A program made the position numbers and the translations under genes. Under the pieces are notes generated by a model that saw nothing but the letters and a program-made list of their open reading frames with translations, was not told the origin of the DNA and ran no database searches. Positions 56,217 through 63,081 of a DNA stretch of 64,000 nucleotides are shown in pieces. Numbering within the stretch: position 1 is the stretch's first letter; every line of letters begins with the position of its first letter. The stretch comes from Oscillatoria nigro-viridis PCC 7112 (GTDB lineage Bacteria; Cyanobacteriota; Cyanobacteriia; Cyanobacteriales; Microcoleaceae). The stretch lies in the NCBI RefSeq assembly GCF_000317475.1, contig NC_019729.1:4788501-4852500 (forward strand). Reading direction: 5' to 3'.

Positions 56217-56936
56217 TTACGCTGAAACTAAACTTAAATCGTATCCATAGGCTTTTTGAATATTGGCTGCGGTGAGAACTTCTCGGCAGGAACCAGTCGC
56301 AATTAACTGCTTGTTGAGCAACAATAAATTGTCGTACTGTTTTAAAGTTTCGCCTAAATCGTGGCTGATTACTAGCAATGTTTTATTTTGGGCTTTTAGT
56401 TCGGCAAAAATATTGAAAATAATCTCTTCTGTTGCTTTGTCGATCGCGTTAAAAGGTTCGTCGAAGAAGAATAAATCGGCTTGTTGGGCGATCGACCTTG
56501 CTAAGAAAATCCGCTGCTGCTGTCCGCCAGACAGTTCGCCAATTTGCCGATCGCGCAAATCCCACATTCCCACCCGCAGCAAAGCAGCTTTCACCAATTC
56601 TTGCGACTGCTTCGAGGGACTGCGAAACCAACCAGTCTGGACGGTTCGCGCCATCATTACCGCATTCCACACCGTAATCGGATAATCCCAGTCAATTTGC
56701 GATCGCTGCGGCACGTAAGCCACCCGCGACAACTGTTCCTTCAGCAGCCGTCCCTGATATTTGACCAAACCCCGACAGCCCGGGATCAATCCCAGCATCG
56801 CTTTCACCATCGTGCTTTTCCCCGCGCCGTTGGGGCCGAACACACCGGTTAATTGCCCCGATTCTAAATGGAAATTCACGCTGTTGAGGGCCGAGATTCC
56901 TCGATAATTGACAGCTAAGTCTTGCACTTCTAACAT
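56217..56936 (-). CDS. znuC: Metal ABC transporter ATP-binding protein (ZnuC-type)
   Basis: A 239-residue ABC ATPase with Walker A GPNGAGKS (residues about 34-41), signature LSGGQQQR near 140, Walker B DLFFFDEP and a switch His in LVISHDLG. It powers uptake by the ZnuB-type permease downstream on the same strand. The ATG at 56936 lies 61 bp from the Zur-like box shared with znuA, which is transcribed the other way. Confidence 0.94.
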   Translation of the reverse strand: MLEVQDLAVNYRGISALNSVNFHLESGQLTGVFGPNGAGKSTMVKAMLGLIPGCRGLVKYQGRLLKEQLSRVAYVPQRSQIDWDYPITVWNAVMMARTVQTGWFRSPSKQSQELVKAALLRVGMWDLRDRQIGELSGGQQQRIFLARSIAQQADLFFFDEPFNAIDKATEEIIFNIFAELKAQNKTLLVISHDLGETLKQYDNLLLLNKQLIATGSCREVLTAANIQKAYGYDLSLVSA

Positions 56937-56997
56937 AATTCAAACTTTTGAGAACGATTCTTGTTCGTACCTACTACAATAGGATAACTCGAAAAAG

Positions 56998-57012
56998 CAA
57001 TAATGATTATCG
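56998..57012. promoter_or_regulatory. Zur-like box between znuC and znuA
   Basis: CAATAATGATTATCG matches 12 of 14 fixed positions of TGATAATNATTATCA. It lies 61 bp before znuC and 15 bp before the chosen znuA start, so one site could repress both directions when zinc is sufficient. Confidence 0.8.
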
Positions 57013-57026
57013 TTCCAAAGGTGAAA

Positions 57027-58103
57027 ATGTTAAAGAACTGGGCTGGAAAAACTGGCAGATTGTGCGGTGCGGCTGTTTTGGCAATTGGCTGCGGGCTGGT
57101 TGGCTGCAGTGGAGGACAGAACGCCAGCAATCGGGCGCCAGAGAGTCCCGCCGCCACTCAAACTCAAGCCAGTCGGGCCGCCAACTTGCCCAAAGTCGTC
57201 GCCACGACTGGCGTTATCTGCGACATAACTAAAGAAATCGCTCAAAGTTCGATCGACACCACCTGTCTAATTAAGCCGGGAGACGACCCCCACGCCTACC
57301 AAACCAAGCCGGAAGACCGCAAAGCGATTGAAACAGCAAATCTGATTTTATACGGCGGCTACAACCACGAACCCAGCATCATTAAGTTAATTGAATCTAG
57401 CAGTAATTCCGCACCCAAAATCGCCGTACACGAACTCGCCGTTCCCAAACCGCTGATGGGCAAAGACGAGCACGAGCACGGCGAAGAGAAAGGGGAAAAC
57501 CAACCCCATGCAGAAGGCGAAAAAGTCCCTGACCCTCACGTTTGGCATAACCCTCAAAATGGCATCCGTATGGTAGAAACAATTCGGGATGAATTGATAA
57601 AAGTTTCCCCCGCCAATGCTCAACTTTATACAAAAAATGCAGCAAGCTTAACAGATGAGTTGCAAAAAATAGATACTTGGATCAAAGCTCAAATTGCGAC
57701 TATTCCAGCCCAAAAACGGAAGTTAGTAACAACTCACGATGCTCTGAGTTACTATGCCGATGCTTACGGTTTGGAGATGGCTGGAGCTTTGCAGGGCGTG
57801 ACGACAGAGGAACAGCCCACCGCCGCAAGAATTGCCGAATTGTCCTCAGAAATTAAGACTGCAGGAGTGCCGACAATTTTTGCCGAAACTACAACTAATC
57901 CGAAGTTGATGGAGACTGTGGCGAGGGAGGCAAATGTCGAAATTTCGGACAAAAAGCTTTACAGCGACGAGTTGGGCGGCCCCGGCACCGGTGCTGATAC
58001 ATATCAGGGAATGCTGAAAACTAATACTTGCGCGATTATTTCTGGCCTCGGCGGCAATTGTACTTCGTTTGCAGGAGAAACTGCACCAAATCCCAAACCC
58101 TAG
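57027..58103 (+). CDS. znuA: Zinc ABC transporter substrate-binding lipoprotein (ZnuA-type)
   Basis: A 358-residue periplasmic metal-binding protein of cluster A-I. A lipoprotein signal (CGAAVLAIGCGLVGC, lipobox LVGC) starts the chain. The metal ligands are His in DDPHAYQTK, His in DPHVWHNP, His or Asp in LVTTHDALSYYADAYGL, and the C-terminal DTYQGML region. A His/Glu-rich loop (DEHEHGEEKGENQPHAEGE) near residue 150 marks zinc-type proteins. I use the ATG at 57027, which has AAGGTGAAA before it; the upstream ATG at 57003 lies within the Zur-like box. Confidence 0.94.
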   Translation: MLKNWAGKTGRLCGAAVLAIGCGLVGCSGGQNASNRAPESPAATQTQASRAANLPKVVATTGVICDITKEIAQSSIDTTCLIKPGDDPHAYQTKPEDRKAIETANLILYGGYNHEPSIIKLIESSSNSAPKIAVHELAVPKPLMGKDEHEHGEEKGENQPHAEGEKVPDPHVWHNPQNGIRMVETIRDELIKVSPANAQLYTKNAASLTDELQKIDTWIKAQIATIPAQKRKLVTTHDALSYYADAYGLEMAGALQGVTTEEQPTAARIAELSSEIKTAGVPTIFAETTTNPKLMETVAREANVEISDKKLYSDELGGPGTGADTYQGMLKTNTCAIISGLGGNCTSFAGETAPNPKP

Positions 58104-58219
58104 ACTTTCTAAAGTTCGCCTACTAACAAGCACCTTACATTTGCTGGGTACGCAGCAAAACACAGCGCTCGCAATCGCAGGGGTTTTCGATTGGAAACGC
58201 TGCGTTTGCTGCGATGGCC

Positions 58220-58480
58220 TTAAGGTGAATTTTGCTCCTCGGTACTGGGGGGTTTTTGGCCAATTCCCAATTGCTTCTTAGAGGATTTTAAGTCTTTCCA
58301 AAGCATCTTAATATCTTTATAGGCTTTCTCAGCGCTAATTTTCCCCCCTGTTTCTAGCGAGCAAATATAAGTTATTTTTTGAGCAAACTCCTGCAAATTG
58401 GCATTAAACGCCAAGTTTTCTGGCGTGAAATCACCGTAGTAGCGATTGCGAGGATGTAAAAAATCTTCCCGCTCTTTCAT
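58220..58480 (-). CDS. Conserved cyanobacterial hypothetical protein (DUF7219-like)
   Basis: The 86-residue soluble protein (MKEREDFLHPRNRYYGDFTP, then FAQKITYICSLETGGKIS and a basic C-terminus) resembles a small family found widely in cyanobacteria and labelled DUF7219. No catalytic motif is seen. It is convergent with znuA, with about 116 bp between the stops. Function unknown. Confidence 0.75.
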   Translation of the reverse strand: MKEREDFLHPRNRYYGDFTPENLAFNANLQEFAQKITYICSLETGGKISAEKAYKDIKMLWKDLKSSKKQLGIGQKPPSTEEQNSP

Positions 58481-58686
58481 TGCCCCCTCCTAATTTAACT
58501 TTTGGTTTTCAACTTTTGGTTCGGTCTCTGCTGTTAATAGCACTATTTGTACTCACTATCGCGGCGCTAACTTGCTTCTATTGTATTGCGTAAGTAGCAA
58601 TTGTGCTTTTTCGCTCTGTATTTAGTCTATTAATGCAGTCTTAACCTTAAGTTAGCTTTATTTTAACTTTTCTTTAACCTAAAAGC

Positions 58687-58720
58687 AAAAAAAATGGGAA
58701 ATGCGCGGTTCGCATCTCCC
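58687..58720 (-). terminator. Intrinsic terminator behind smtA
   Basis: On the minus strand GGGAGATGCG, a five-base loop AACCG and CGCATTTCCC form a 10-bp stem with one G-U pair, followed by ATTTTTTTT. It lies about 50 bp beyond the smtA stop codon. Confidence 0.85.
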
Positions 58721-58769
58721 TTTAGATATATTTGGCAGTTGTTGATTAACCTTTTCTGAAGCCAAATAT

Positions 58770-58937
58770 TTATTTGTGGCACTCGCAGCCGGTGTGACCG
58801 CAGCCTTGGCCGTTGGGGTGGCCGTCAGCGCAAGCACTGGAACAGTATTGTTTGCCGTCTTTTTCAATGGCTTCGCTGACGTTGACAACGCACGAACATG
58901 AAGGACAGGCACATTTGGTTTGGGTGGCGGTAGTCAT
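58770..58937 (-). CDS. smtA: Metallothionein (SmtA family)
   Basis: A 55-residue cysteine-rich protein, too short for routine ORF calling. It starts MTTATQTKCACPSCSCVV and contains YCSSACADGHPNGQGCG followed by HTGCECHK. Its nine cysteines and the two central and C-terminal histidines match the SmtA/BmtA zinc-cluster proteins. It would bind zinc and other thiophilic metals in the cytoplasm. AGGAG lies ten bases before the ATG. The promoter region is shared with the divergent SmtB-like repressor and contains an inverted repeat of the SmtB type. Confidence 0.96.
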   Translation of the reverse strand: MTTATQTKCACPSCSCVVNVSEAIEKDGKQYCSSACADGHPNGQGCGHTGCECHK

Positions 58938-58980
58938 ACTTGAGATTCTCCTGGTGGGGTTGTTTGTCTTTACTAAAATC

Positions 58981-58994
58981 TGAACATATATTCA
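58981..58994. promoter_or_regulatory. SmtB-type operator between smtA and smtB
   Basis: TGAACATATATTCA is a near-perfect inverted repeat of the TGAAC/ATTCA form bound by SmtB, AztR and BxmR repressors. It is centred 50 bp from the smtA start and 65 bp from the smtB start. Confidence 0.8.
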
Positions 58995-59052
58995 TGTATA
59001 AGTCAAGGAAATGTAAAAGTTTTGTTACAAAAGGTTTGCCGATCGCACTAAA

Positions 59053-59493
59053 ATGAAAATGAGAATTAAAACTAGCCGGGAAAAGATGTCACCCAACTCT
59101 GCTGTTAATGGAGCGATAACTCAGCCTCACGAACAAAACGATACACCAATGTGCGATCGACCGCACCTAGTTGACAGCTTGCGGGCCGGGGACATCCAAA
59201 CACAGGTTCTCAACACCGCAAAAGCGCAGCGGATGGCTGAGTTTTTCAGTCTTTTGGGAGATGCGAATCGCCTGCGGCTGCTGTCGGTTTTGGCAAAACA
59301 AGAACTGTGCGTTTGTGACTTGGCTGCGGCGTTGAGTATGAGCGAGTCAGCAGTATCGCACCAGTTGCGGGCATTGCGGGCGATGCGTTTGGTAAGTTAC
59401 CGCAAGGTTGGGAGACAAGTTTTTTATAGTTTACTCGATCGCCACGTTTTTGAACTTTACCAAGCAGTCGCCGAACACTTAGACGAAACCTAA
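59053..59493 (+). CDS. smtB: ArsR/SmtB-family metal-sensing repressor (BxmR-like)
   Basis: The 146-residue winged-helix repressor should release DNA when metal binds. Both known site types are visible. An alpha3N-type thiolate site is built from Cys in TPMCDRPH and the two Cys in ELCVCDLA. An alpha5 zinc site has Asp, His, His and Glu spaced 0, 2, 13 and 16 in LLDRHVFELYQAVAEHLDE. Having both is the pattern of BxmR and AztR. The recognition helix is in SMSESAVSHQLRALRAM. It diverges from smtA around a shared operator. A start at the ATG at 59086, preceded by GGGAAAAG, is an alternative. Confidence 0.93.
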   Translation: MKMRIKTSREKMSPNSAVNGAITQPHEQNDTPMCDRPHLVDSLRAGDIQTQVLNTAKAQRMAEFFSLLGDANRLRLLSVLAKQELCVCDLAAALSMSESAVSHQLRALRAMRLVSYRKVGRQVFYSLLDRHVFELYQAVAEHLDET

Positions 59494-59495
59494 TA

Positions 59496-59696
59496 TTATT
59501 CTCCTTGGATGGTGTGGCCCGTAGCGACCACAGCTTGTTTGATTGACTCATCAGAAGCTTTGGCTTCCACCGTAACAGTCTTAGCCGTTATATCCACATT
59601 GACAGAAGCATCGGATTCAACAGTTTGGATGGCTTTGGTAATTGTATCACCGCAGCCAGAACAGACGATCGACGGAACTTTAAGTACCAGTGCCAT
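59496..59696 (-). CDS. Heavy-metal-associated (HMA) domain protein
   Basis: A 66-residue single-domain metallochaperone with metal-binding Cys12 and Cys15 in VPSIVCSGCGDTITKA and the ferredoxin-like HMA fold (VNVDITAKTVTVEA). The usual MxCxxC Met is replaced (SIVCSGC), so the metal may not be copper alone. The ATG at 59696 was preferred to a TTG four codons upstream. It is convergent with the smtB-like gene, two bases apart, which fits a metal-handling locus. Confidence 0.88.
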   Translation of the reverse strand: MALVLKVPSIVCSGCGDTITKAIQTVESDASVNVDITAKTVTVEAKASDESIKQAVVATGHTIQGE

Positions 59697-59843
59697 AATA
59701 AAAGCCAAATATTGTAGATGACAGTATTGATTGTGCTTTTATTTTAATCTAATTTCGCTTTCCAAGCAAAAGTGCGCCAGAATAAATTCTGACGCTACAA
59801 AAAGTAACTCTTCCGGCGCAGACTAATAATTAATAACTGATGA

Positions 59844-60662
59844 CTAATGACTGATGACTAATGACTTAGTATCTGGTATGCACCGCCCAACGGCGGCGGC
59901 TACAGGCCGCAAACTCGCAACTAAATCAACCATATCTGGTAAAGAAAGAGCTTGCCGCGCGTCAGAAACGGATTTTTCCGGTTGCGGGTGACATTCAATA
60001 ATTAATCCGTCTGCACCGCAAGCAACCGCTGCTTTGGCTAGTGGTGCGACTAATTCTCGCTTGCCTACGGCGTGAGAAGGGTCTACTATTACTGGCAAAT
60101 GAGTTAACTGTTTTAGCGCTGCGACTGCACCTAAATCTAATACGTTTCGGGTGTAATTGTCGAAGCTGCGGATGCCTCTTTCGCACAGAACTACATGAGG
60201 ATTTCCGTGACTGAGAATGTATTCGGCGGCCATCACAAATTCTTCGATTGTGGCTGACAAGCCGCGTTTTAGCAGGACTGGTTTTCCGGCTTGACCGATC
60301 GCCTTTAGCAACTCGAAGTTTTGCATATTCCGACTGCCTAGTTGCAGCATATCAGCATAGGTGACAACTGGCTCGATTTGGGCGATCGACATTACCTCTG
60401 TCACGACGGGCAAACCGTAACGCCGGCTGACATCGGCTAAAATTTCGAGTCCCTCAATGCCCATGCCTTGGAAAGCATAGGGAGATGTGCGGGGTTTGTA
60501 GACTCCGCCCCGCAAAGCTTGCACGGATGTGGCGGATAGTTGGCGGGCGACTGTTTCCATTTGTGCGGAACTTTCGACGGTACAGGGGCCGCCGATGATT
60601 AGTAATTCTTGGCCGCCGACTGAGACTGTTTCTGAGAGTTGGACAATTGTCTGGTGTTCGGG
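59844..60662 (-). pseudogene. aroF: 3-deoxy-7-phosphoheptulonate (DAHP) synthase, 3' part split by IS607
   Basis: This part encodes the DAHP synthase barrel that joins phosphoenolpyruvate and erythrose 4-phosphate, the first step of aromatic amino-acid synthesis. It includes LLIIGGPCTVES, GGVYKPRTSPYAFQG, VLLKRG, LCERGIRSF, DPSHAVGKRELV and IIECHPQPEKSVSDARQ. The frame is open from GAA at 60659 but its start codon lies on the other side of the insertion, at 62701. Rejoining the parts gives a 283-residue protein with no gap. An internal ATG at 60560 leaves a 238-residue product that lacks the GGPC metal site. The last residues (SLVISH) are encoded by an STRR array. Confidence 0.9.
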
Positions 60663-60751
60663 TGAGGCGCTGAAATAGATTTCTTAGACAGGTATTGACA
60701 TTCTTCCCGGATTGGGTAACTATTGAGTTGTAGTATTAGAGGTAAGCAACT

Positions 60752-61393
60752 TTGGAGACTCAATCAGACGTGACACTCTCAATCGGGGAAGCGGCTAAGG
60801 AGCTTGGTATTTCGACAAAGACGCTGAGACGCTGGACTGATGCAGGCAAGATTAAGTTTGAGCGCTCTCCCACGGGACAGAGACGCTTCTACCTTACCGA
60901 TATCAAGCGAATTACTCCCAGAGACTTAAACCAGGCAGACGATCGAATCACTATCAACTATGCCAGAGTTTCTAGTCATGACCAAAAAGAAGATTTAAAG
61001 CGTCAAGCTGCTGTTTTGGAATCGTTTAGCGCTGCCAATGGCTGGCAATTTGAAACAATTCAAGACTTAGGCTCTGGACTTAATTACAAGAAAAAAGGAC
61101 TGACAAAACTACTCAAACGAATCATGTCCGGTGAGGTTGGCAGACTTGTTGTTACTCACAAAGACAGGCTTCTAAGGTTTGGTTCCGAGTTAGTTTTCGC
61201 AATGTGTGAGGAATTTGAATGCGAGGTAGTAATAGTCAATAAATCGCCGGATGAATTGAGTTTTGAACAGGAATTAGTTCAAGATATGATTGAATTAATT
61301 CAGGTTTTTAGCGCTAGACTTTATGGCGCTAGAAGTCACAAAAACAAAAAACTGATTGATGGTATAGCTAAAGCAGTGGAGGACGTAAAATAA
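60752..61393 (+). CDS. tnpA: IS607 transposase TnpA (serine recombinase with MerR-like HTH)
   Basis: A 213-residue serine recombinase that catalyses excision and integration. The N-terminal helix-turn-helix (LSIGEAAKELGISTKTLRRW, residues 8-60) binds DNA. The catalytic domain begins with INYARVSSHDQKEDLKRQ, where the nucleophile is the Ser in ARVSS near 76, and continues with VVTHKDRLLRFG. The start is TTG at 60752, eight bases after AGAGGT. The stop codon overlaps the tnpB start (TAATG). Confidence 0.93.
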   Translation: METQSDVTLSIGEAAKELGISTKTLRRWTDAGKIKFERSPTGQRRFYLTDIKRITPRDLNQADDRITINYARVSSHDQKEDLKRQAAVLESFSAANGWQFETIQDLGSGLNYKKKGLTKLLKRIMSGEVGRLVVTHKDRLLRFGSELVFAMCEEFECEVVIVNKSPDELSFEQELVQDMIELIQVFSARLYGARSHKNKKLIDGIAKAVEDVK

Positions 61394-62520
61394 TGCTACT
61401 CAGTTTCAAGACGGAATTAAAACCTAACAATAGACAGGTGACTCTATTCCGTCAACACTGTGGAGTAGCCAGACACGCTTACAATTTTGGCAATGCTATT
61501 ATTCAGGAAGCTTTACAACTTAGAGAGGCTGATAAAACAATCAAAATTCCCTCTGCTATTGACTTGCACAAACGTCTAGTCGCTGAGATTAAACCAGCTA
61601 ATCCCTGGTATTATCAAAGCTCCAAAGCAAGTCCACAACAGGCTCTGGCAGAGGTAAGGACGGCATGGGATAGATGCTTCAAAAAAGTCTCTAAACAGCC
61701 TAGATTCAAGAAGAAAGGCAAGTCTAAAGACAGTTTTTATCTTGAGCAAGGCACTAAAGCAAAACCTGGTATCAGCAATGATGGTAAGCGAGTTAAACTC
61801 CCTAAAATTGGTTGGGTGCGATTGCACGAACCTCTCCCCATTACGGCTACTCATAATTGCGTAATTAGTCGCACTGCCGACAAATGGTTCATAGCCATCA
61901 AGTATGAGATTGAACAGCCACCAATACCTCTAAATCGCCCCTCTATTGGTGTTGATATTGGTATTAAGGAATTAGCTGTCACCAGTGACGGAAAGGTTTT
62001 TGCTAACCCCAAAGCTTACCGCAAAATGAGTAAGAAAATGAAGCGATTGCAGCGCTCTGTTAGTCGCAAAGTTAAAGGCTCAAAGAACAGAACTAAGGCA
62101 GTTAGAAAGCTGGCAAAACTGCATTCTAGAATTTCATTCATCCGCAAAGATGCTATTCATAAACTCACCAATCATCTCGCTAAAAACCACAGCGTGATTA
62201 AAATTGAGAATTTGAACGTCAAAGCATTTTTGAAAAATCACAAATTGGCGGGTGCGATTGCCGATTGTGGAATGTACGAATTTAAGCGACAACTTGAATA
62301 TAAAACTGAGAAATTTTCTAGTCAGTTGATTTTAGTTGACCGCTTCTTTCCTAGTTCTCAAATCTGTTCAAATTGTAGGAATCACCGCCACAAAATGCCA
62401 TTAAAGAATCGAGTCTATGTATGTCCTGATTGCGGTCATACAGAGGACAGAGACTTGAACGCAGCTAAAAACATTGAGCGATGGTTTGAAGGAATTCACA
62501 TTCCGATTCGCTCAGATTAA
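61393..62520 (+). CDS. tnpB: TnpB RNA-guided nuclease of IS607
   Basis: A 375-residue TnpB, ancestor-type relative of Cas12. RuvC acidic residues are in IGVDIGIKELAVTSDG (Asp near 190), in VIKIENLNVKAF (Glu near 274) and in DRDLNAAKNIERW (Asp near the end). The zinc finger is CSNCRNHRHKMP with CPDCGH. All catalytic residues are present, so the protein should be active. It is translationally coupled to tnpA. Its guide RNA is expected from the element's right end. Confidence 0.94.
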   Translation: MLLSFKTELKPNNRQVTLFRQHCGVARHAYNFGNAIIQEALQLREADKTIKIPSAIDLHKRLVAEIKPANPWYYQSSKASPQQALAEVRTAWDRCFKKVSKQPRFKKKGKSKDSFYLEQGTKAKPGISNDGKRVKLPKIGWVRLHEPLPITATHNCVISRTADKWFIAIKYEIEQPPIPLNRPSIGVDIGIKELAVTSDGKVFANPKAYRKMSKKMKRLQRSVSRKVKGSKNRTKAVRKLAKLHSRISFIRKDAIHKLTNHLAKNHSVIKIENLNVKAFLKNHKLAGAIADCGMYEFKRQLEYKTEKFSSQLILVDRFFPSSQICSNCRNHRHKMPLKNRVYVCPDCGHTEDRDLNAAKNIERWFEGIHIPIRSD

Positions 62521-62668
62521 GTAAGTCAAACGGTAAGCTCTACCGAGATTGCCTGTGGAGTAGGCAAACCCTTAGAAGTCATTCTGAGACTACGCTGAAA
62601 CAGGAAGTAAACACTAAAGTCCAAAACTTTCGAGCAATGGGTAGCTTTGGGTAAGTTTTATAGAGCGG
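62521..62668 (+). ncRNA. Probable omega RNA (reRNA) at the right end of IS607
   Basis: In TnpB-carrying elements the RNA scaffold spans the 3' end of tnpB and the element's right end, and the flanking host sequence acts as guide. Here 148 non-coding bases follow tnpB and can fold (GCCTGTGGAGTAGGC is a hairpin). The guide would read from 62669 into aroF, starting ATGAGATTTGG. This is inferred from family knowledge; ends are approximate. Confidence 0.55.
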
Positions 62669-62701
62669 ATGAGATTTGGTTGCGAGTTTGGCTTCTAACA
62701 T
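62669..62701 (-). pseudogene. aroF: aroF 5' fragment (start codon and first 11 codons)
   Basis: The ATG at 62701 has GGAG nine bases upstream. The codons read MLEAKLATKSH and then meet the IS607 end; the next codon, Pro, is completed by the other side at 60662. This N-terminus is typical of the short cyanobacterial DAHP synthases (..KLATKSHP-HQTIVQL). Transcripts from the leader now read into the antisense side of IS607. Confidence 0.85.
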
Positions 62702-62741
62702 GAGGGAATTCTCCGGGAAATTTAAGTGGGTGGTTGAAAAC

Positions 62742-62773
62742 AAAAAACCCGGAACTTTTAGGAGTTCCGGGTT
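62742..62773 (-). terminator. Proximal attenuator terminator of the aroF leader
   Basis: On the minus strand AACCCGGAACT, a short CCTAAA loop and AGTTCCGGGTT form an 11-bp perfect stem followed by TTTT. It ends 41 bases before the aroF ATG. Its 5' arm is the partner of the antiterminator sequence inside the second leader ORF. Confidence 0.9.
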
Positions 62774-62797
62774 GGTGCGAAAAGACAGCGCGACAAT

Positions 62798-62860
62798 TTA
62801 CCCAGAACTCTTGTTGGGCCAAAAATAAAAGCTGTTGTGCCAGTTACTGAATAATGTCAT
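62798..62860 (-). CDS. aroF leader peptide, proximal (20 residues, core NSFYFWP)
   Basis: The ORF from the ATG at 62860 to TAA encodes MTLFSNWHNSFYFWPNKSSG. It has three Phe, one Tyr and two Trp in 20 residues, with FYFW at positions 11-14. The last codons (AGT TCT GGG) form the antiterminator arm. The core aligns with NSYFYFW of the distal leader, showing that the two arose by duplication and have kept their aromatic codons. No strong ribosome binding site is visible. Confidence 0.8.
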   Translation of the reverse strand: MTLFSNWHNSFYFWPNKSSG

Positions 62861-62904
62861 CGGTGTTTTCGCTTGTGCTCGATTGGTTGTTGGGAAAAGA
62901 AGTA

Positions 62905-62938
62905 GAAAAAACAAAACCGCAGGTGTTAATCTGCGGTT
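62905..62938 (-). terminator. Distal attenuator terminator of the aroF leader
   Basis: On the minus strand AACCGCAG, an eight-base loop ATTAACAC and CTGCGGTT form an 8-bp perfect stem followed by TTGTTTTTT. It ends the first attenuator unit about 170 bases after the predicted transcription start. Confidence 0.88.
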
Positions 62939-62967
62939 CGCCTGGATGTTCACAGTGAATTACCAAT

Positions 62968-63036
62968 TCACTCCGGGCGAACTTGGCTGCACCAAAAATA
63001 AAAATAGCTGTTGGCTGTGAACTTCGCTGTGAACAT
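62968..63036 (-). CDS. aroF leader peptide, distal (22 residues, core NSYFYFW)
   Basis: The ORF from the ATG at 63036 to TGA encodes MFTAKFTA, then NSYFYFW and CSQVRPE. Seven of its 22 residues are aromatic (four Phe, two Tyr, one Trp), with five in a row at positions 11-15. The Val-Arg-Pro codons form the antiterminator arm. The start-codon region ATGTTCACAG can pair over 10 bp with CTGTGAACAT at 62946-62955, which may control initiation. It begins about 40 bases after the predicted transcription start. Confidence 0.82.
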   Translation of the reverse strand: MFTAKFTANSYFYFWCSQVRPE

Positions 63037-63081
63037 AGGTGAAGTGCTGCGATTTGTGGATTAAACACAATACTATTCGAT

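Larger units (their letters stand above)
60663..62668 (+). mobile_element. IS607-family insertion sequence in aroF
   Basis: A 2006-bp element carrying a serine recombinase and a TnpB nuclease. The aroF reading frame is restored exactly if this segment is removed, and the boundary is ambiguous only over a GG dinucleotide (CGGG on the left, CGG on the right), the core used by IS607 recombinases. There are no terminal inverted repeats, which is normal for this family. Both genes look intact, so the element may still move. Confidence 0.92.
62702..63076 (-). promoter_or_regulatory. aroF leader: two tandem aromatic amino-acid attenuators
   Basis: A 375-base leader runs from the predicted transcription start to the aroF ATG. 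It contains two units of the same plan. Each has a short ORF with an aromatic run, then a sequence that pairs with the 5' side of an intrinsic terminator, then that terminator. In the proximal unit AGTTCTGGGT (62800-62809) can pair with ACCCGGAACT (62763-62772), the terminator's 5' arm, with nine Watson-Crick pairs and one G-U. In the distal unit GTTCGCC (62976-62982) pairs with GGCGAAC (62936-62942), which takes three bases of the terminator stem. In both, the antiterminator arm begins nine bases after the last Trp codon. A ribosome stalled on aromatic codons would favour antitermination; one reaching the stop would mask the arm. Confidence 0.85.

Noticed and set aside
55988-56275. 95-residue ORF rich in CHLQLHRRDARATF repeats
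   Set aside because: It is a read-through of the 32-bp tandem repeats and overlaps znuC on the other strand.
57003-57026. Upstream ATG for znuA
   Set aside because: It falls inside the Zur-like box and would place eight residues before the lipoprotein signal. AAGGTGAAA precedes the ATG at 57027.
62742-63076. Two free-standing small regulatory RNAs with terminators
   Set aside because: This was my first reading of the paired hairpins. The aromatic leader ORFs, the single promoter and the aroF start codon immediately downstream fit an attenuated leader better.
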